The position numbers and the translations under genes were made by a program. A DNA stretch of 64,000 nucleotides from Streptomyces sp. NBC_01116 (GTDB lineage: Bacteria; Actinomycetota; Actinomycetes; Streptomycetales; Streptomycetaceae): assembly GCF_041435495.1 (NCBI RefSeq), contig NZ_CP108644.1:5131501-5195500 (forward strand), in the 5' to 3' direction. Of this stretch, positions 1 through 8,564 are shown piece by piece. The notes beneath the pieces are model-generated. The model was not told the DNA's origin and did no database searches. It saw nothing but the letters and a program-made list of their open reading frames with translations. How positions within the stretch are numbered: the stretch's first letter is position 1; every line of letters starts with the position of its first letter.

Positions 1-12
1 AGGAGGCAAGTC

Positions 13-1620
13 GTGACCGCGGACCTCAGTACATCCCCGGGCCCGACCGCCCCCGGCACCGGCGAAGCCGCCGGAAGCCTCGCCGCGGCCGACGCCCCCA
101 GCCTCGTCCAGTCCATCGACTGGCTCGCCATCGCGCCCCCCACCCTCACCGCGCTGGCCGCCCTGATCGTCCTGGTCGCCGACCTGTTCCTGCCCGCGCA
201 CCGCAAGCGGCTCCTCGGCTACGGAGCCCTCACGGCCCTCGCCGCCGCCCTGGCGCTCCTGATCCCCCTGCGCGCCGGGGACCGGGCCACCTTCTGCGTC
301 ACCACCGGCGCCCAGGCGTGCAGCTACACCGCCGACCACTTCACCCTCGTCATCCAGGCCCTCGTCCTCGGCGGCGCCTTCCTCACCGTCCTGCTCTCGC
401 TCGACGACACCCGCAGACTGCCGGCGGGGGAGTACTGGTTCCTGCTCCTGGCCTCCGCCTCCGGCGCCGCACTGCTGCCCGCCGCCCGCGACCTCGCCAC
501 GCTCGTCGTCGCCCTCGAAGTCGCCTCGCTGCCCGCGTTCGCCCTCGTCGGCATCGTCCGCGGCGACCGGCGCTCCTCCGAGGCCGCCTGGAAGTTCTTC
601 CTCTCCTCCGTCGTCGCCACCGCCGTCATGCTGCTCGGCGTCAGCTTCGTGTACGCGACCACCGGCACCCTGCACCTCACCGAGATCGCCGTCCGCCTCG
701 ACGACGTGCCCCCGGTGCTCGACACCCTCGCCAAGACCGGTGTCGCCCTCACCCTCGTCGGCTTCGCCTTCAAGACGGCCGCCGCGCCGTTCCACTTCTG
801 GGTCCCCGACACCTACGTCGGCGCGCCCCTCCCCATCGCCGCCTACCTCTCCGTCGTGGGGAAAGCCGTCGGATTCTCGGGGCTCATTCTGGTCACCGTC
901 ATCGCGTTCCCCTCCTACGCCGACGTCTGGGGGCCCGCACTCGCCGTCCTCGCCGCGCTCACCATGACCGTCGGCAACGTCGCGGCCCTCCGCCAGAACG
1001 CCGACCGCGCCCGCAGCGCCGTCCGCCTCCTCGCCTGGTCCTCGGTCGCCCAGGCCGGCTACCTCCTGGTCCCGATCGCCGCCGCCGCGTACTCCAGCGA
1101 CGACCAGATCGGCTCCACCGTGGCGTACGCCCTCATGTACGCCGTCGTGAACCTGGGCGCGTTCGCGGTCGCCGCCGTCGTCGCCCGTACCCACCCCGGC
1201 AACCGGCTCTCCGACTACCGGGGCCTGTACGCCACCCGCCCGCTCGCCGCCCTGGCCCTCGGCTTCTTCCTGCTCTGCCTGGCCGGACTGCCGCCCGGCA
1301 TCATCGGGCTCTTCGCGAAGGTCACCGTCTTCTCCGCGGCCGTCGACGCGGGCCTCGGCTGGCTCGCCGTCGTCATGGCCGTCAACGTGGTGATCGCTCT
1401 CTACTACTACCTTCAGTGGACCGCGATCCTCTTCAGGGCACCCGACGGCACCCCGGGAACCACCGGGGCCACCACCGGAACCACGACCTCCGCTCCACCG
1501 CGCCGATTCCGGACCCCCACCCCGCTCACCACGGCGATCGCCCTCACCGCCACCGCCGGAATCCTGCTCTCCGGGCTCCCGCAGACCGTCCTGCGCGTCG
1601 CCTCCGTCAGCCTTTTCTGA
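13..1620 (+). CDS. nuoN: NADH-quinone oxidoreductase subunit N
   Basis: 535 aa polytopic membrane protein, full length for the NuoN family. It is a proton-translocating antiporter-like subunit of respiratory complex I, which passes electrons from NADH to quinone at the cell membrane. About 14 hydrophobic helices are visible, with the conserved core FKTAAAPFHFWVPDTY in the middle and a polar Ala/Pro-rich N-terminal tail of about 30 residues. The GTG start follows an AGGAGG ribosome-binding site at 1-6. NuoN is normally the last gene of the nuo operon, so the rest of the operon should lie to the left of the window. The C-terminal Thr-rich loop (TGATTGTT) is a lineage-specific insertion. Confidence 0.95.
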   Translation: MTADLSTSPGPTAPGTGEAAGSLAAADAPSLVQSIDWLAIAPPTLTALAALIVLVADLFLPAHRKRLLGYGALTALAAALALLIPLRAGDRATFCVTTGAQACSYTADHFTLVIQALVLGGAFLTVLLSLDDTRRLPAGEYWFLLLASASGAALLPAARDLATLVVALEVASLPAFALVGIVRGDRRSSEAAWKFFLSSVVATAVMLLGVSFVYATTGTLHLTEIAVRLDDVPPVLDTLAKTGVALTLVGFAFKTAAAPFHFWVPDTYVGAPLPIAAYLSVVGKAVGFSGLILVTVIAFPSYADVWGPALAVLAALTMTVGNVAALRQNADRARSAVRLLAWSSVAQAGYLLVPIAAAAYSSDDQIGSTVAYALMYAVVNLGAFAVAAVVARTHPGNRLSDYRGLYATRPLAALALGFFLLCLAGLPPGIIGLFAKVTVFSAAVDAGLGWLAVVMAVNVVIALYYYLQWTAILFRAPDGTPGTTGATTGTTTSAPPRRFRTPTPLTTAIALTATAGILLSGLPQTVLRVASVSLF

Positions 1621-1737
1621 GGTCTCCCCGCCCCGGAAGACCGGTTTGCCCACGGCCCCCGCCACAGGGCATGGTCTTGGCTGCATACGTCACGTAACCG
1701 GCGTGGACGTGCCGGGAGCAAGAGGAAAGAGAGAGCA

Positions 1738-2205
1738 GTGCTGAACGGGTTCAAGGACTTCATCCTGCGCGGGAACGTCATCTCGATGGCGATCGGCCTC
1801 GCGGTCGGGGCGGCCTTCACCGCCGTCGTCACGGGCTTCAGCAATGCCTTCATCACGCCGCTGATCGGCCTCGCCACGCGGGGCACCGGAGACTTCAGCA
1901 AGGCCACCTACGAAGTCGACGGCGTCGTGTTCCCGTACGGCCTCTTCATCGCCGCCGCGATCGCCTTCCTGATCACCGCGGCGGTGCTGTACTTCTGCGT
2001 CGTCGTCCCCATGGCCAAGGTGCAGAACCGCTTCGCCAAGGAAGAGGAGGAGCAGGCCGTCGACATCAAGGCAGCCCTCCGCGACTGCCCGCGCTGCTTC
2101 AGCGAGATCCCCGCCGTCGCCTCCCGCTGCGGCCACTGCACCAGCGAGGTCGAGCCCGACCCCGAGGCGCTCTCCCTCGCCAAGCTCCCCGCACAGCAGC
2201 ACTGA
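1738..2205 (+). CDS. mscL: Large-conductance mechanosensitive channel MscL with zinc-ribbon-like tail
   Basis: 155 aa. MscL forms a pentameric membrane pore that opens under membrane tension and releases solutes during hypo-osmotic shock. The N-terminal amphipathic start (FKDFILRGNVISMAIGL), two membrane helices (about 15-45 and 68-92) and a charged helix after TM2 are all present. The C-terminus carries two CxxC pairs (Cys117/120 and Cys131/134) that look like a small zinc ribbon in place of the usual short helical bundle. The start is GTG with an AGAGAG-type ribosome-binding site. It is monocistronic, with nuoN upstream and htpX downstream. Confidence 0.93.
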   Translation: MLNGFKDFILRGNVISMAIGLAVGAAFTAVVTGFSNAFITPLIGLATRGTGDFSKATYEVDGVVFPYGLFIAAAIAFLITAAVLYFCVVVPMAKVQNRFAKEEEEQAVDIKAALRDCPRCFSEIPAVASRCGHCTSEVEPDPEALSLAKLPAQQH

Positions 2206-2533
2206 CCGCACGGCGGCACCGGCCGCCGTACGTCGGTACCGACCGCCGCAGAGCGGCAGCGACCGCACAGCGACGCGTGCGCACAGCGACGCATGCCCAC
2301 CCGTAGGACCGTCGCACCACGAGCAGCCCCGCCACCCGTACGGCTCAGCGCCACTCCGTACGGGGCCGGGCGCCCGACCGGCGCGAACACGCGGCACAGC
2401 CCCCGCCCTCCGGCCGCACGCACAAGGGAACTAGCTCCTCTCGCCTGGCGTTGACCAGTACAGGAGGCTCCACTGGGGAGTGGAGCACCACCATGCAAAG
2501 GGTTCCCCTGCTGCACCACTTGGAGGGCGTACC
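2206..2533. other. Intergenic region upstream of htpX
   Basis: 328 bp without a convincing gene. It has GC-rich short repeats (GCACAGCGACGC appears twice, near 2265 and 2280), an inverted repeat CCGTACGG...CCGTACGG near 2335-2362, and a short palindrome CTCCACTggggAGTGGAG at 2468-2485 just upstream of the htpX start. A TTGACC at 2451 could be a -35 element, but I see no matching -10. Confidence 0.5.
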
Positions 2534-3397
2534 GTGCACCGCCGGCACAACGGGCTGAAGACCGCCGTACTCCTCGGGGGACTGTCCGCACTCATCATCG
2601 TCATCGGCAGCTTCTTCGGACGTACAGGCCTCGTCGTCGCGCTCCTGGTAGCCGTCGGCACCAACGCCTACGCCTACTGGAACAGCGACAAGCTCGCCCT
2701 GCGGGCCATGCGCGCCCGACCCGTCAGCGAGTTCGAGGCGCCGCAGCTCTACCGCATCGTCCGCGAGCTCTCCACGGCGGCCCGCCAGCCCATGCCGCGC
2801 CTCTACATCTCCCCGACGCAGGCGCCCAACGCGTTCGCCACCGGCCGCAACCCGCGCAACGCCGCCGTCTGCTGCACCGAAGGCATCCTCCAGATCCTCG
2901 ACGAACGCGAGCTGCGGGGCGTCCTCGGCCACGAGCTGAGCCATGTCTACAACCGGGACATCCTCATCTCGTCCGTCGCCGGAGCCCTCGCCTCCGTCGT
3001 GATGTTCCTGGTCAACTTCGCCTGGCTCATCCCGGTGGGCCGCTCCAACGACGACGAGGGGCCCGGGCTCCTCGGCATGCTCCTGATCATGATCCTGGGG
3101 CCGCTCGCCGCCTCCGTCATCCAGCTCGCCGTCAGCCGCTCCCGGGAGTACGAGGCCGACGCCTCCGGGGCCCAGCTCACCGGCGACCCGCTGGCCCTCG
3201 CCAGCGCCCTGCGCAAGCTCGACGCAGGAACGAAACAGCTCCCGCTGCCGCCCGAGCCCAGGATCGAGACCGCGAGCCACATGATGATCGCGAACCCGTT
3301 CCGCCCCGGCCAGGGAATGGCGAAGATGTTCTCCACCCACCCGCCCATGGCGGAGCGGATCGCCCGACTAGAACAGATGGCAGGTCATCGCCCGTGA
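2534..3397 (+). CDS. htpX: HtpX-type zinc metalloprotease
   Basis: 287 aa M48-family membrane protease that degrades damaged or misfolded membrane proteins. The zinc motif HELSH is at about residues 133-137 and the third ligand glutamate lies in YEADASGAQ near residue 211. Two N-terminal and two central membrane helices are visible, and the C-terminus has the family signature STHPPMAERIARL. I chose GTG 2534 because a GGAGG lies 8 nt upstream and family members start with MHRRHNGLK; an in-frame GTG at 2480 would add 18 unlikely residues. The stop overlaps the start of the next gene by 4 bp, which suggests co-translation. Confidence 0.93.
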   Translation: MHRRHNGLKTAVLLGGLSALIIVIGSFFGRTGLVVALLVAVGTNAYAYWNSDKLALRAMRARPVSEFEAPQLYRIVRELSTAARQPMPRLYISPTQAPNAFATGRNPRNAAVCCTEGILQILDERELRGVLGHELSHVYNRDILISSVAGALASVVMFLVNFAWLIPVGRSNDDEGPGLLGMLLIMILGPLAASVIQLAVSRSREYEADASGAQLTGDPLALASALRKLDAGTKQLPLPPEPRIETASHMMIANPFRPGQGMAKMFSTHPPMAERIARLEQMAGHRP

Positions 3398-3786
3398 AAA
3401 CCGTCCTGAACGTCATTTGGCTGGTCCTCTGCGGATTCTGGATGTTCCTCGGCTACCTGCTCGCGGGACTCCTGCTCTGCATCACCATCATCGGCATCCC
3501 CTTCGGGCTCGCCGCCTTCAGGATCGGCGTCTACGCCCTCTGGCCGTTCGGCTACACCGTCGTCGACCGCCGGGACGCGGGCTCGCCCTCCTGCGTGGGG
3601 AACGTCCTCTGGCTGGTCCTCGCCGGATGGTGGCTCGCCCTCGGCCACATCACCACCGGCATCGCGCTGTGCATCACGATCATCGGCATCCCCCTGGGCA
3701 TCGCCAACTTCAAGCTGATCCCCGTCTCCCTCATGCCCTTCGGCAAGGAGATCGTCCGCACGGACCAGCCCTTCGCCGCCCGGTAG
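3394..3786 (+). CDS. YccF domain membrane protein
   Basis: 130 aa, two tandem copies of the YccF repeat: CITIIGIPFGLAAFRIG near residue 30 and CITIIGIPLGIANFKL near residue 95, each with hydrophobic helices. The family is a bacterial inner-membrane protein of unknown function. It starts with GTG, overlapping the htpX stop by 4 bp (GTGA), so the two are probably one operon and may share a membrane-quality role; that link is inference. Confidence 0.88.
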   Translation: MKTVLNVIWLVLCGFWMFLGYLLAGLLLCITIIGIPFGLAAFRIGVYALWPFGYTVVDRRDAGSPSCVGNVLWLVLAGWWLALGHITTGIALCITIIGIPLGIANFKLIPVSLMPFGKEIVRTDQPFAAR

Positions 3787-3910
3787 TCCGCCGCGCCGCC
3801 CACCGGACCCGGGGTGTCCGTCCCGACCCCGACGGACACGCCCCGGGCAACCGAACGCAGGCCCCCGACGTCTTGGGTTTCAGGACGAAGCAAGGGGTAG
3901 GTGCAGCCAC

Positions 3911-4183
3911 ATGGGCATCATCAGTTGGATCATTCTCGGGCTGCTCGCCGGAGTCATAGCGAAAATCCTCCTCCCGGGACGCGACCCGGGCGGCATCATC
4001 GGCACCACGCTCATCGGCGTCGCCGGGGCCTTCGTCGGAGGCTGGCTCTCCAGCAAGTTCCTCGACCGCCCCATCAGCAACGACTTCTACGACACCGCGA
4101 CCTGGATCGCCGCCATCGCCGGTTCACTGGTCCTGCTCATCGCCTACCGGCTGCTGTTCGGCAACTCCCGCGAACGCCGCTGA
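3911..4183 (+). CDS. GlsB/YeaQ/YmgE family stress-response membrane protein
   Basis: 90 aa with three hydrophobic glycine-rich helices and the family pattern GIISWIILGLLAGVIAK followed by DPGGIIGTTLIGVAGAFVGG. These small transglycosylase-associated-type membrane proteins are common in stress regulons; their molecular function is unknown. ATG start, with AAGGGGTAGGTG upstream as a possible ribosome-binding site. It appears to have its own transcription unit, 124 bp after the YccF gene. Confidence 0.9.
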   Translation: MGIISWIILGLLAGVIAKILLPGRDPGGIIGTTLIGVAGAFVGGWLSSKFLDRPISNDFYDTATWIAAIAGSLVLLIAYRLLFGNSRERR

Positions 4184-4229
4184 CCCGGGGACGGACACCG
4201 GGGCCTGTGAACGCCCGTCGCACAACGCC

Positions 4230-4925
4230 CTACCGCGCGTCCCCTGACGCCATCCCGGTCTCCCGCAGCGTCAGGTTCAACCGGCCGGCCCGCAGCCCCG
4301 CGGCCGGGTCGGCCGGTCCCGCGTACACCTTCGGCACCCCGTGGAACGCGAAACGCGACGGCCCGCCGAAGACGAACAGATCCCCCGACGCCAACTCCAC
4401 ATCCGTGTAGGGCCGCCCGCGTCCCTCCGTGTTCCCGAAGCGGAACACGCACGTCGCCCCGATGCTCAACGACACCACAGGAGCGCTCGACCGCTCCTCC
4501 TTGTCCTGATGCATGCCCATCCGCGCGGTGTCGTCGTAGAAGTTGATCAGCGCGGTATCCGGTGCGAACGCCTCCGCCGCACCCTCGTCCCCGTACGCCT
4601 CGGCCACCGCCGCCCGCCCCAGGTCGCCCAGCCAGTCCGGGAACGCGGCCACCCGGGCGCCGTTCACGTCGTCAGCCGTACGGACGTAGCGGTACGGCTG
4701 CCAGTGCCATCCCAGGCACACCGTCCGCACCGACATCACCCCACCGCCCGGCAGCACCGTGTGCCGCAACGGGACCGGCCCCCGCGCCCACTGCCGGCAC
4801 GCCGCCACCAACTCCGCCCGCCGCTCCACCGGCAGCCACTCCGGGACATGGACGGCCCCCGGCGCGACCACTCTCCGCTCCCGCCGGAACAGGCCGTCCG
4901 AGGACGGCGGAAGCCCTGGCACCAC
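4230..4925 (-). CDS. AlkB-like 2-oxoglutarate/Fe(II) dioxygenase
   Basis: 231 aa. AlkB enzymes remove methyl groups from N1-methyladenine and N3-methylcytosine by oxidative demethylation. The Fe ligands are visible as His139-x-Asp141 (in GMHQDKEE) and His195 (FAFHGVP), and the oxoglutarate-binding arginines as Arg215 and Arg221 in RLNLTLR. GTG start. It lies 3 bp downstream of the methyltransferase gene on the same strand, so the two repair enzymes probably form an alkylation-damage operon. Confidence 0.9.
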   Translation of the reverse strand: MVPGLPPSSDGLFRRERRVVAPGAVHVPEWLPVERRAELVAACRQWARGPVPLRHTVLPGGGVMSVRTVCLGWHWQPYRYVRTADDVNGARVAAFPDWLGDLGRAAVAEAYGDEGAAEAFAPDTALINFYDDTARMGMHQDKEERSSAPVVSLSIGATCVFRFGNTEGRGRPYTDVELASGDLFVFGGPSRFAFHGVPKVYAGPADPAAGLRAGRLNLTLRETGMASGDAR

Positions 4926-4928
4926 GGC

Positions 4929-5462
4929 TCAGCCCGCCCCGCCCTCGATCCCCAGCAGCAGCTTCTTCCGCTCCAGACCGCCCGCGTACCCGCGCAACGC
5001 CCCGTCCGCCCCGATCACCCGGTGGCACGGCCGCACGACCAGCAACGGATTGCGCCCGATCGCGGTGCCCACCGCCCGCACTCCCGCCCCCGAGGACCCG
5101 ACCCGCGCCGCGACCTCCCCGTACGACACCGTGCTCCCGTACGGGATCGACTCCAGCGCGGCCCAGACCCGCCGCTGGAACTCCGTGCCCGCGCCCTCCG
5201 CCAACGGCACGTCGAACCGTGTCGACCGCCCCGCGAAGTACGCCTCCAACTGCCGGCCGACCTCCGCGAACGCCTCGGGGGCGTGCCGCCAGCCGTCCTG
5301 GACGGCCGCGCCGCCCTTCTGGCCGGGCATCGACAACGAACGCAGCCGGACCCCGGCCGCCCCGCCCGCACCGGCCGCGTGCGGCCCGTCCGCCACCGTC
5401 TCGCCGACCAGCAGCAGCTCACCCAACGGGCTCTCCACCCGCGCGTACACCGTCGTCGTCAT
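4929..5462 (-). CDS. ogt: Methylated-DNA--protein-cysteine methyltransferase
   Basis: 177 aa suicide repair protein that transfers the alkyl group of O6-methylguanine to its own cysteine. The active-site motif PCHR is present (Cys146), preceded by the helix-turn-helix RAVGTAIGRNP and followed by YAGGLERKKLLL, as expected for the C-terminal domain. The N-terminal domain is of normal size. First gene of a two-gene repair operon with the AlkB-like protein. Confidence 0.94.
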   Translation of the reverse strand: MTTTVYARVESPLGELLLVGETVADGPHAAGAGGAAGVRLRSLSMPGQKGGAAVQDGWRHAPEAFAEVGRQLEAYFAGRSTRFDVPLAEGAGTEFQRRVWAALESIPYGSTVSYGEVAARVGSSGAGVRAVGTAIGRNPLLVVRPCHRVIGADGALRGYAGGLERKKLLLGIEGGAG

Positions 5463-5747
5463 GCCTTCTCACTTCCCCGGTCGGTACCGCCAGTCTGCGC
5501 CCGCCCGCCGCACCCTCGCTGGCGGTATTCGGACACCGCACCCGCCCCCCGGGGCCGCCCGGCACACGAAGAGGCACGCCGTCGAGGTCGGCCTCGGCGG
5601 TGTGCCCCCGTCGCGCTCGGCTCAGTACGTCGTGCTCGGCCCGGCCCGGCCGTCCTGGCCCAGCCCTCCCGGCCCGGTCGGTCGTGCCGGCCCGGCCCGG
5701 TTCGGCTCAAGTGATCCGGCAACGCCCGTACGGATCTCAGCGCTTGA

Positions 5748-6236
5748 TCACCGGTAGTTCACGAACTGCACCGCGAAGTCGAAGTCCTGCCCCTTCAGCA
5801 GCGCCTGCACGGCCTGCAGGTCGTCCCGGCTCTTCGAGCTGACCCGCAGCTCGTCACCCTGGACCTGCGCCTTGACGCCCTTGGGACCCTCGTCGCGGAT
5901 GATCTTCGCCACCTTCTTGGCGTTGTCCTGGGAGATGCCTTCCTCGATCGTGGCGAAGATCTTGTACTCCTTGCCGGAGAGCTGCGGCTCACCGGCGTCC
6001 AGCGACTTCAGCGAGATGCCGCGCTTGATCAGCTTGGACTGGAAGATGTCGAGGATGGCCTTGACGCGCTCCTCGCCGTTCGCCTCCATCAGGATCTTCT
6101 CGCCCGACCACGAGATCGAGGCGCCCGTGCCCTTGAAGTCGTAACGCTGGGAGATCTCCTTGGCGGCCTGGTTGAGGGCGTTGTCGACCTCCTGCCGCTC
6201 GACCTTCGAGACGATGTCGAAACTGGAGTCGGCCAT
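5748..6236 (-). CDS. YajQ family nucleotide-binding protein
   Basis: 162 aa, full length for the YajQ/UPF0234 family, which has two ferredoxin-like domains; a Xanthomonas member binds cyclic di-GMP. Conserved blocks include SFDIVSKVERQEVDNALNQA at the N-terminus, QRYDFKGTGA and the C-terminal DFDFAVQFVNYR. ATG start with AAGGAGCCAC upstream. It is the last core gene before the tRNA-Tyr integration site; the 285 bp between it and ogt holds no gene I can support. Confidence 0.94.
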   Translation of the reverse strand: MADSSFDIVSKVERQEVDNALNQAAKEISQRYDFKGTGASISWSGEKILMEANGEERVKAILDIFQSKLIKRGISLKSLDAGEPQLSGKEYKIFATIEEGISQDNAKKVAKIIRDEGPKGVKAQVQGDELRVSSKSRDDLQAVQALLKGQDFDFAVQFVNYR

Positions 6237-6399
6237 GACGTGTGGCTCCTTGCGTCGAATGCTGGGGGATACAGCGCAAGCCTAGCCACCGCCGCACCCT
6301 CCGGCGGCTGATCAATGAGGTGGCGGAGCACCCCTGGCCATCAGGTATTGTTTACGTCGTCGCCAAGGAGCTCACCACGAGATCCAACGCGTCGTTCGA

Positions 6400-6482
<83 letters not shown>

Positions 6483-6490
6483 AGGACGGG

Positions 6491-6533
6491 AAACCCCGTC
6501 CGATCTGCTTTAACCGCAGGTCGGGCGGGGTTT
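6491..6533 (+). terminator. Element-borne terminator behind tRNA-Tyr
   Basis: AAACCCCGTCCGA (6491-6503) pairs with TCGGGCGGGGTTT (6521-6533) over 13 positions with one G-U, and a nested CTGC/GCAG extends the hairpin. It lies just inside attL, so it ends both the tRNA-Tyr transcript and, from the other side, the int transcript. Confidence 0.75.
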
Positions 6534-6654
6534 CTGCATGTGTGCAAGTGTGACAACGGGCATCGTCAATTTTGGCCCGTCTGTCTCACCTTGTCTCGCC
6601 CGAATCCCACCTTTGATCAGCCTGTGTGGGGCAGGCGTGGGGCACGGTTGGGCC

Positions 6655-8019
6655 CTACTGACCGGCCCGCAATGTTGCTTCAATCCGGGCGTTCGCGGTC
6701 GCCGCTGCACCGTCCAGACACTTGGCGTAGACGCGGAACAGTACGGCCACGCTGTGGCCGGCGCGCTGGGCAACCACCTGAGGCTCCACCCCTGAACTGA
6801 GCCAAGTCGACACTGCCGCGTGACGTAGGTCATACGGTCGTTTGGCCAGGGCCGAACTCCGCTGGGCAGGCGTCAGGGCTCGTGTGCGGGCCTCTGCCCA
6901 CACCTCGCCGTATCCGGTGTCCTGGATCAACCCACCGCGTTGGGTGCGGAAGATCCGTCCGTCCGGGGCCGCGCCGTAGGCGATGAGATGCCATCGAAGC
7001 AGAGCGACCAGGTCAGGCGGGATCGGCACGGTACGCACTGCTCTCCGCGGGCGGTGCTTAAGCCCTCGGCGGTCGTGCGCGGTGCCGCTGTCGGTCCAGG
7101 CTGATCCGGAGCGGGGGCGGGTTTCGCGTAGCTGCAGAATGCCCCAGCCGCGTCGGGGAAGCTCGCAGTCTTTGACGCACAGGCCGACTACTTCGGCCGG
7201 CCGCGCTGCCGCGTAGTACATGCACCCGAAGAACGCGACCAGGTGGCGGCCCCGGGCGCTCTGCGTCCGGACGGCATCCAGGAGGGCGAGAGCCTGCCGA
7301 GGGTCCGGGACGGTTGCAGGGTCCAACTCTTCCTCTACCTGCTCGGGCGCCTTCCACTGGACTTGTGGCAGGGGATTCTGAGACAGGAGTCCGGCGTCGA
7401 CGGCGTATCCAAGGGCATTGTGGAAAATCGCTCGTTTCCGCCGGATGGTTGATGCGGCAGCCGTGGTGCCGTCCAGCTTCTTGGTGAGGGCGTCAAGCGC
7501 GGCACGGACGTGCATGCGGTCGGCCAGGGCCGACGCCGGCAGCGACTTTCGCTCGAACCAGGCCAGTACCTTGACTACTTCGGCCGGAGGCTCCTCGGAA
7601 CGCCGATTCATGTTGAAGGCCCAGCCGTAAAGAGCGGTGCGTACCGCTCTGGGGTCAGGCATGCCCTTGGTGTCCGTGACCAGGGCGGGCGCGATAGTCG
7701 CCATCGCCTCGGAGAGAGTGCGCCGTGTCGAGCCGGGGGAGTGCGGCCACTTCATCTCGATGTAGTTGCGTGCGTGCTGATACCAACCCACCTCCTTGCG
7801 CTGACGTAGTTCTCTGAGAGGTACGCCGGTCGCTTCGTCGAAGGGCTCTCCGGCATGGACGGCCCGGAGCAGCTCCGCCCGCCGGCCGTCAGCGAGCGTC
7901 TTGGTGCGGAAGGTCTGCGAGTGCGGTGTCGCACCTGTCTTCCACCGGAGTTCTGCGGAACTCTGTCCGCGGTCCTTTCGCTGTCGTACTGCCCAGATCC
8001 GCACGTCGTACGTGTGCAT
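6655..8019 (-). CDS. int: Tyrosine recombinase integrase
   Basis: 454 aa site-specific recombinase that inserts and, with the excisionase, removes the element at the tRNA-Tyr site. The catalytic domain shows Arg273 (AARPAEVVGL), box II Arg399 within YDLRHAAVS, His422 (AGHS) and the nucleophile Tyr431 (FRVYAKCL). Box II has Tyr396 where many family members have His, a variant I recall as common in AICE integrases. An N-terminal DNA-binding region precedes a SAM-like core domain near 145-210. Next to attL, transcribed toward it, 60 bp after xis. Confidence 0.95.
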   Translation of the reverse strand: MHTYDVRIWAVRQRKDRGQSSAELRWKTGATPHSQTFRTKTLADGRRAELLRAVHAGEPFDEATGVPLRELRQRKEVGWYQHARNYIEMKWPHSPGSTRRTLSEAMATIAPALVTDTKGMPDPRAVRTALYGWAFNMNRRSEEPPAEVVKVLAWFERKSLPASALADRMHVRAALDALTKKLDGTTAAASTIRRKRAIFHNALGYAVDAGLLSQNPLPQVQWKAPEQVEEELDPATVPDPRQALALLDAVRTQSARGRHLVAFFGCMYYAAARPAEVVGLCVKDCELPRRGWGILQLRETRPRSGSAWTDSGTAHDRRGLKHRPRRAVRTVPIPPDLVALLRWHLIAYGAAPDGRIFRTQRGGLIQDTGYGEVWAEARTRALTPAQRSSALAKRPYDLRHAAVSTWLSSGVEPQVVAQRAGHSVAVLFRVYAKCLDGAAATANARIEATLRAGQ

Positions 8020-8079
8020 GTTGCTCCCGTGAGAAAGGGGCCCGTCGATGCGACGGGCCCCTGCGGTCGATGGCGGTGA

Positions 8080-8268
8080 CTATGCGGCGCGCTCCTCGCA
8101 GCGCTCCCACCACGCGTCCAGATCGTTACGGCTCACGCGTAGGTGGCCGTTGGGGAGCTTCTGAAGGCGGGGGGCCTGGCCGCGAGCGCGCATCCGATAG
8201 AAGGCAGCGCGGCTCATCTGGATCTCGGTGAGGACTTCGGGGAGTTTGAGCATCTGGGGGCGGGCCAC
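8080..8268 (-). CDS. xis: Excisionase / AlpA-type HTH protein
   Basis: 62 aa winged-helix DNA-binding protein. The pattern is that of MerR/AlpA excisionases: LPEVLTEIQMSRAAFYRMRA for the helix-turn-helix, then PNGHLRVSRNDLDAWWE for the wing and last helix. It should bend attachment-site DNA and direct the integrase toward excision. GTG start at 8268 with GAGGAGT upstream; a longer reading to 8520 would have no conserved content. Transcribed just ahead of int, the usual order in AICEs. Confidence 0.88.
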   Translation of the reverse strand: MARPQMLKLPEVLTEIQMSRAAFYRMRARGQAPRLQKLPNGHLRVSRNDLDAWWERCEERAA

Positions 8269-8313
8269 GTTGTGACTCCTCTTCGAGGTGGTCTCTCGTC
8301 TTCGCTCTGGGGG

Positions 8314-8564
8314 ATCCGCAACATCCGCCACGCCGCAACATTGCTGGTCAGCGGCTTGGATCTGTGGCGGATGCTGTTTCTGTTGCGGATAGGTGCCGCC
8401 GCACGTGGGTGCGGCGGCACCTATCGGGTGGGTGGTGTCAGACCACGCTGCGGAGGGTGGGTGTGGCGGTTTCCGCGAACATGTGGCGGGTCCCGGAAGG
8501 GTCTTCCGCCACAGATTCACCCTCGTTGACCTGCGGTGTTGCGGATGTTGCGGATGTTGCGGAT
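8314..8564. repeat. GTTGCGGAT repeats, possible replication iterons
   Basis: GTTGCGGAT occurs three times in perfect tandem at 8538-8546, 8547-8555 and 8556-8564 (inside the 3' end of the DUF3631 gene, coding ATSATSAT), once directly at 8382-8390 and once inverted at 8314-8322. A related GTGGCGGAT lies near 8364. Five copies in 250 bp beside the replication genes suggest an origin. The role is inferred. Confidence 0.5.
8389..8424. terminator. Perfect 15-bp hairpin downstream of the DUF3631 gene
   Basis: ATAGGTGCCGCCGCA (8389-8403) and TGCGGCGGCACCTAT (8410-8424) are perfectly complementary around a 6-nt loop. It lies 14 bp past the stop of the leftward DUF3631 gene and before xis. It could be a terminator without a T-run, or part of an origin, since it abuts a GTTGCGGAT copy. 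Confidence 0.55.

Noticed and set aside
318..1697. 459-aa frame overlapping nuoN
   Set aside because: Arg/Pro/His-rich noise in a shifted frame of nuoN.
8538..8564. CRISPR-like tandem repeats
   Set aside because: Three contiguous 9-bp units with no spacers; better explained as iterons or a coding Ala-Thr-Ser repeat.
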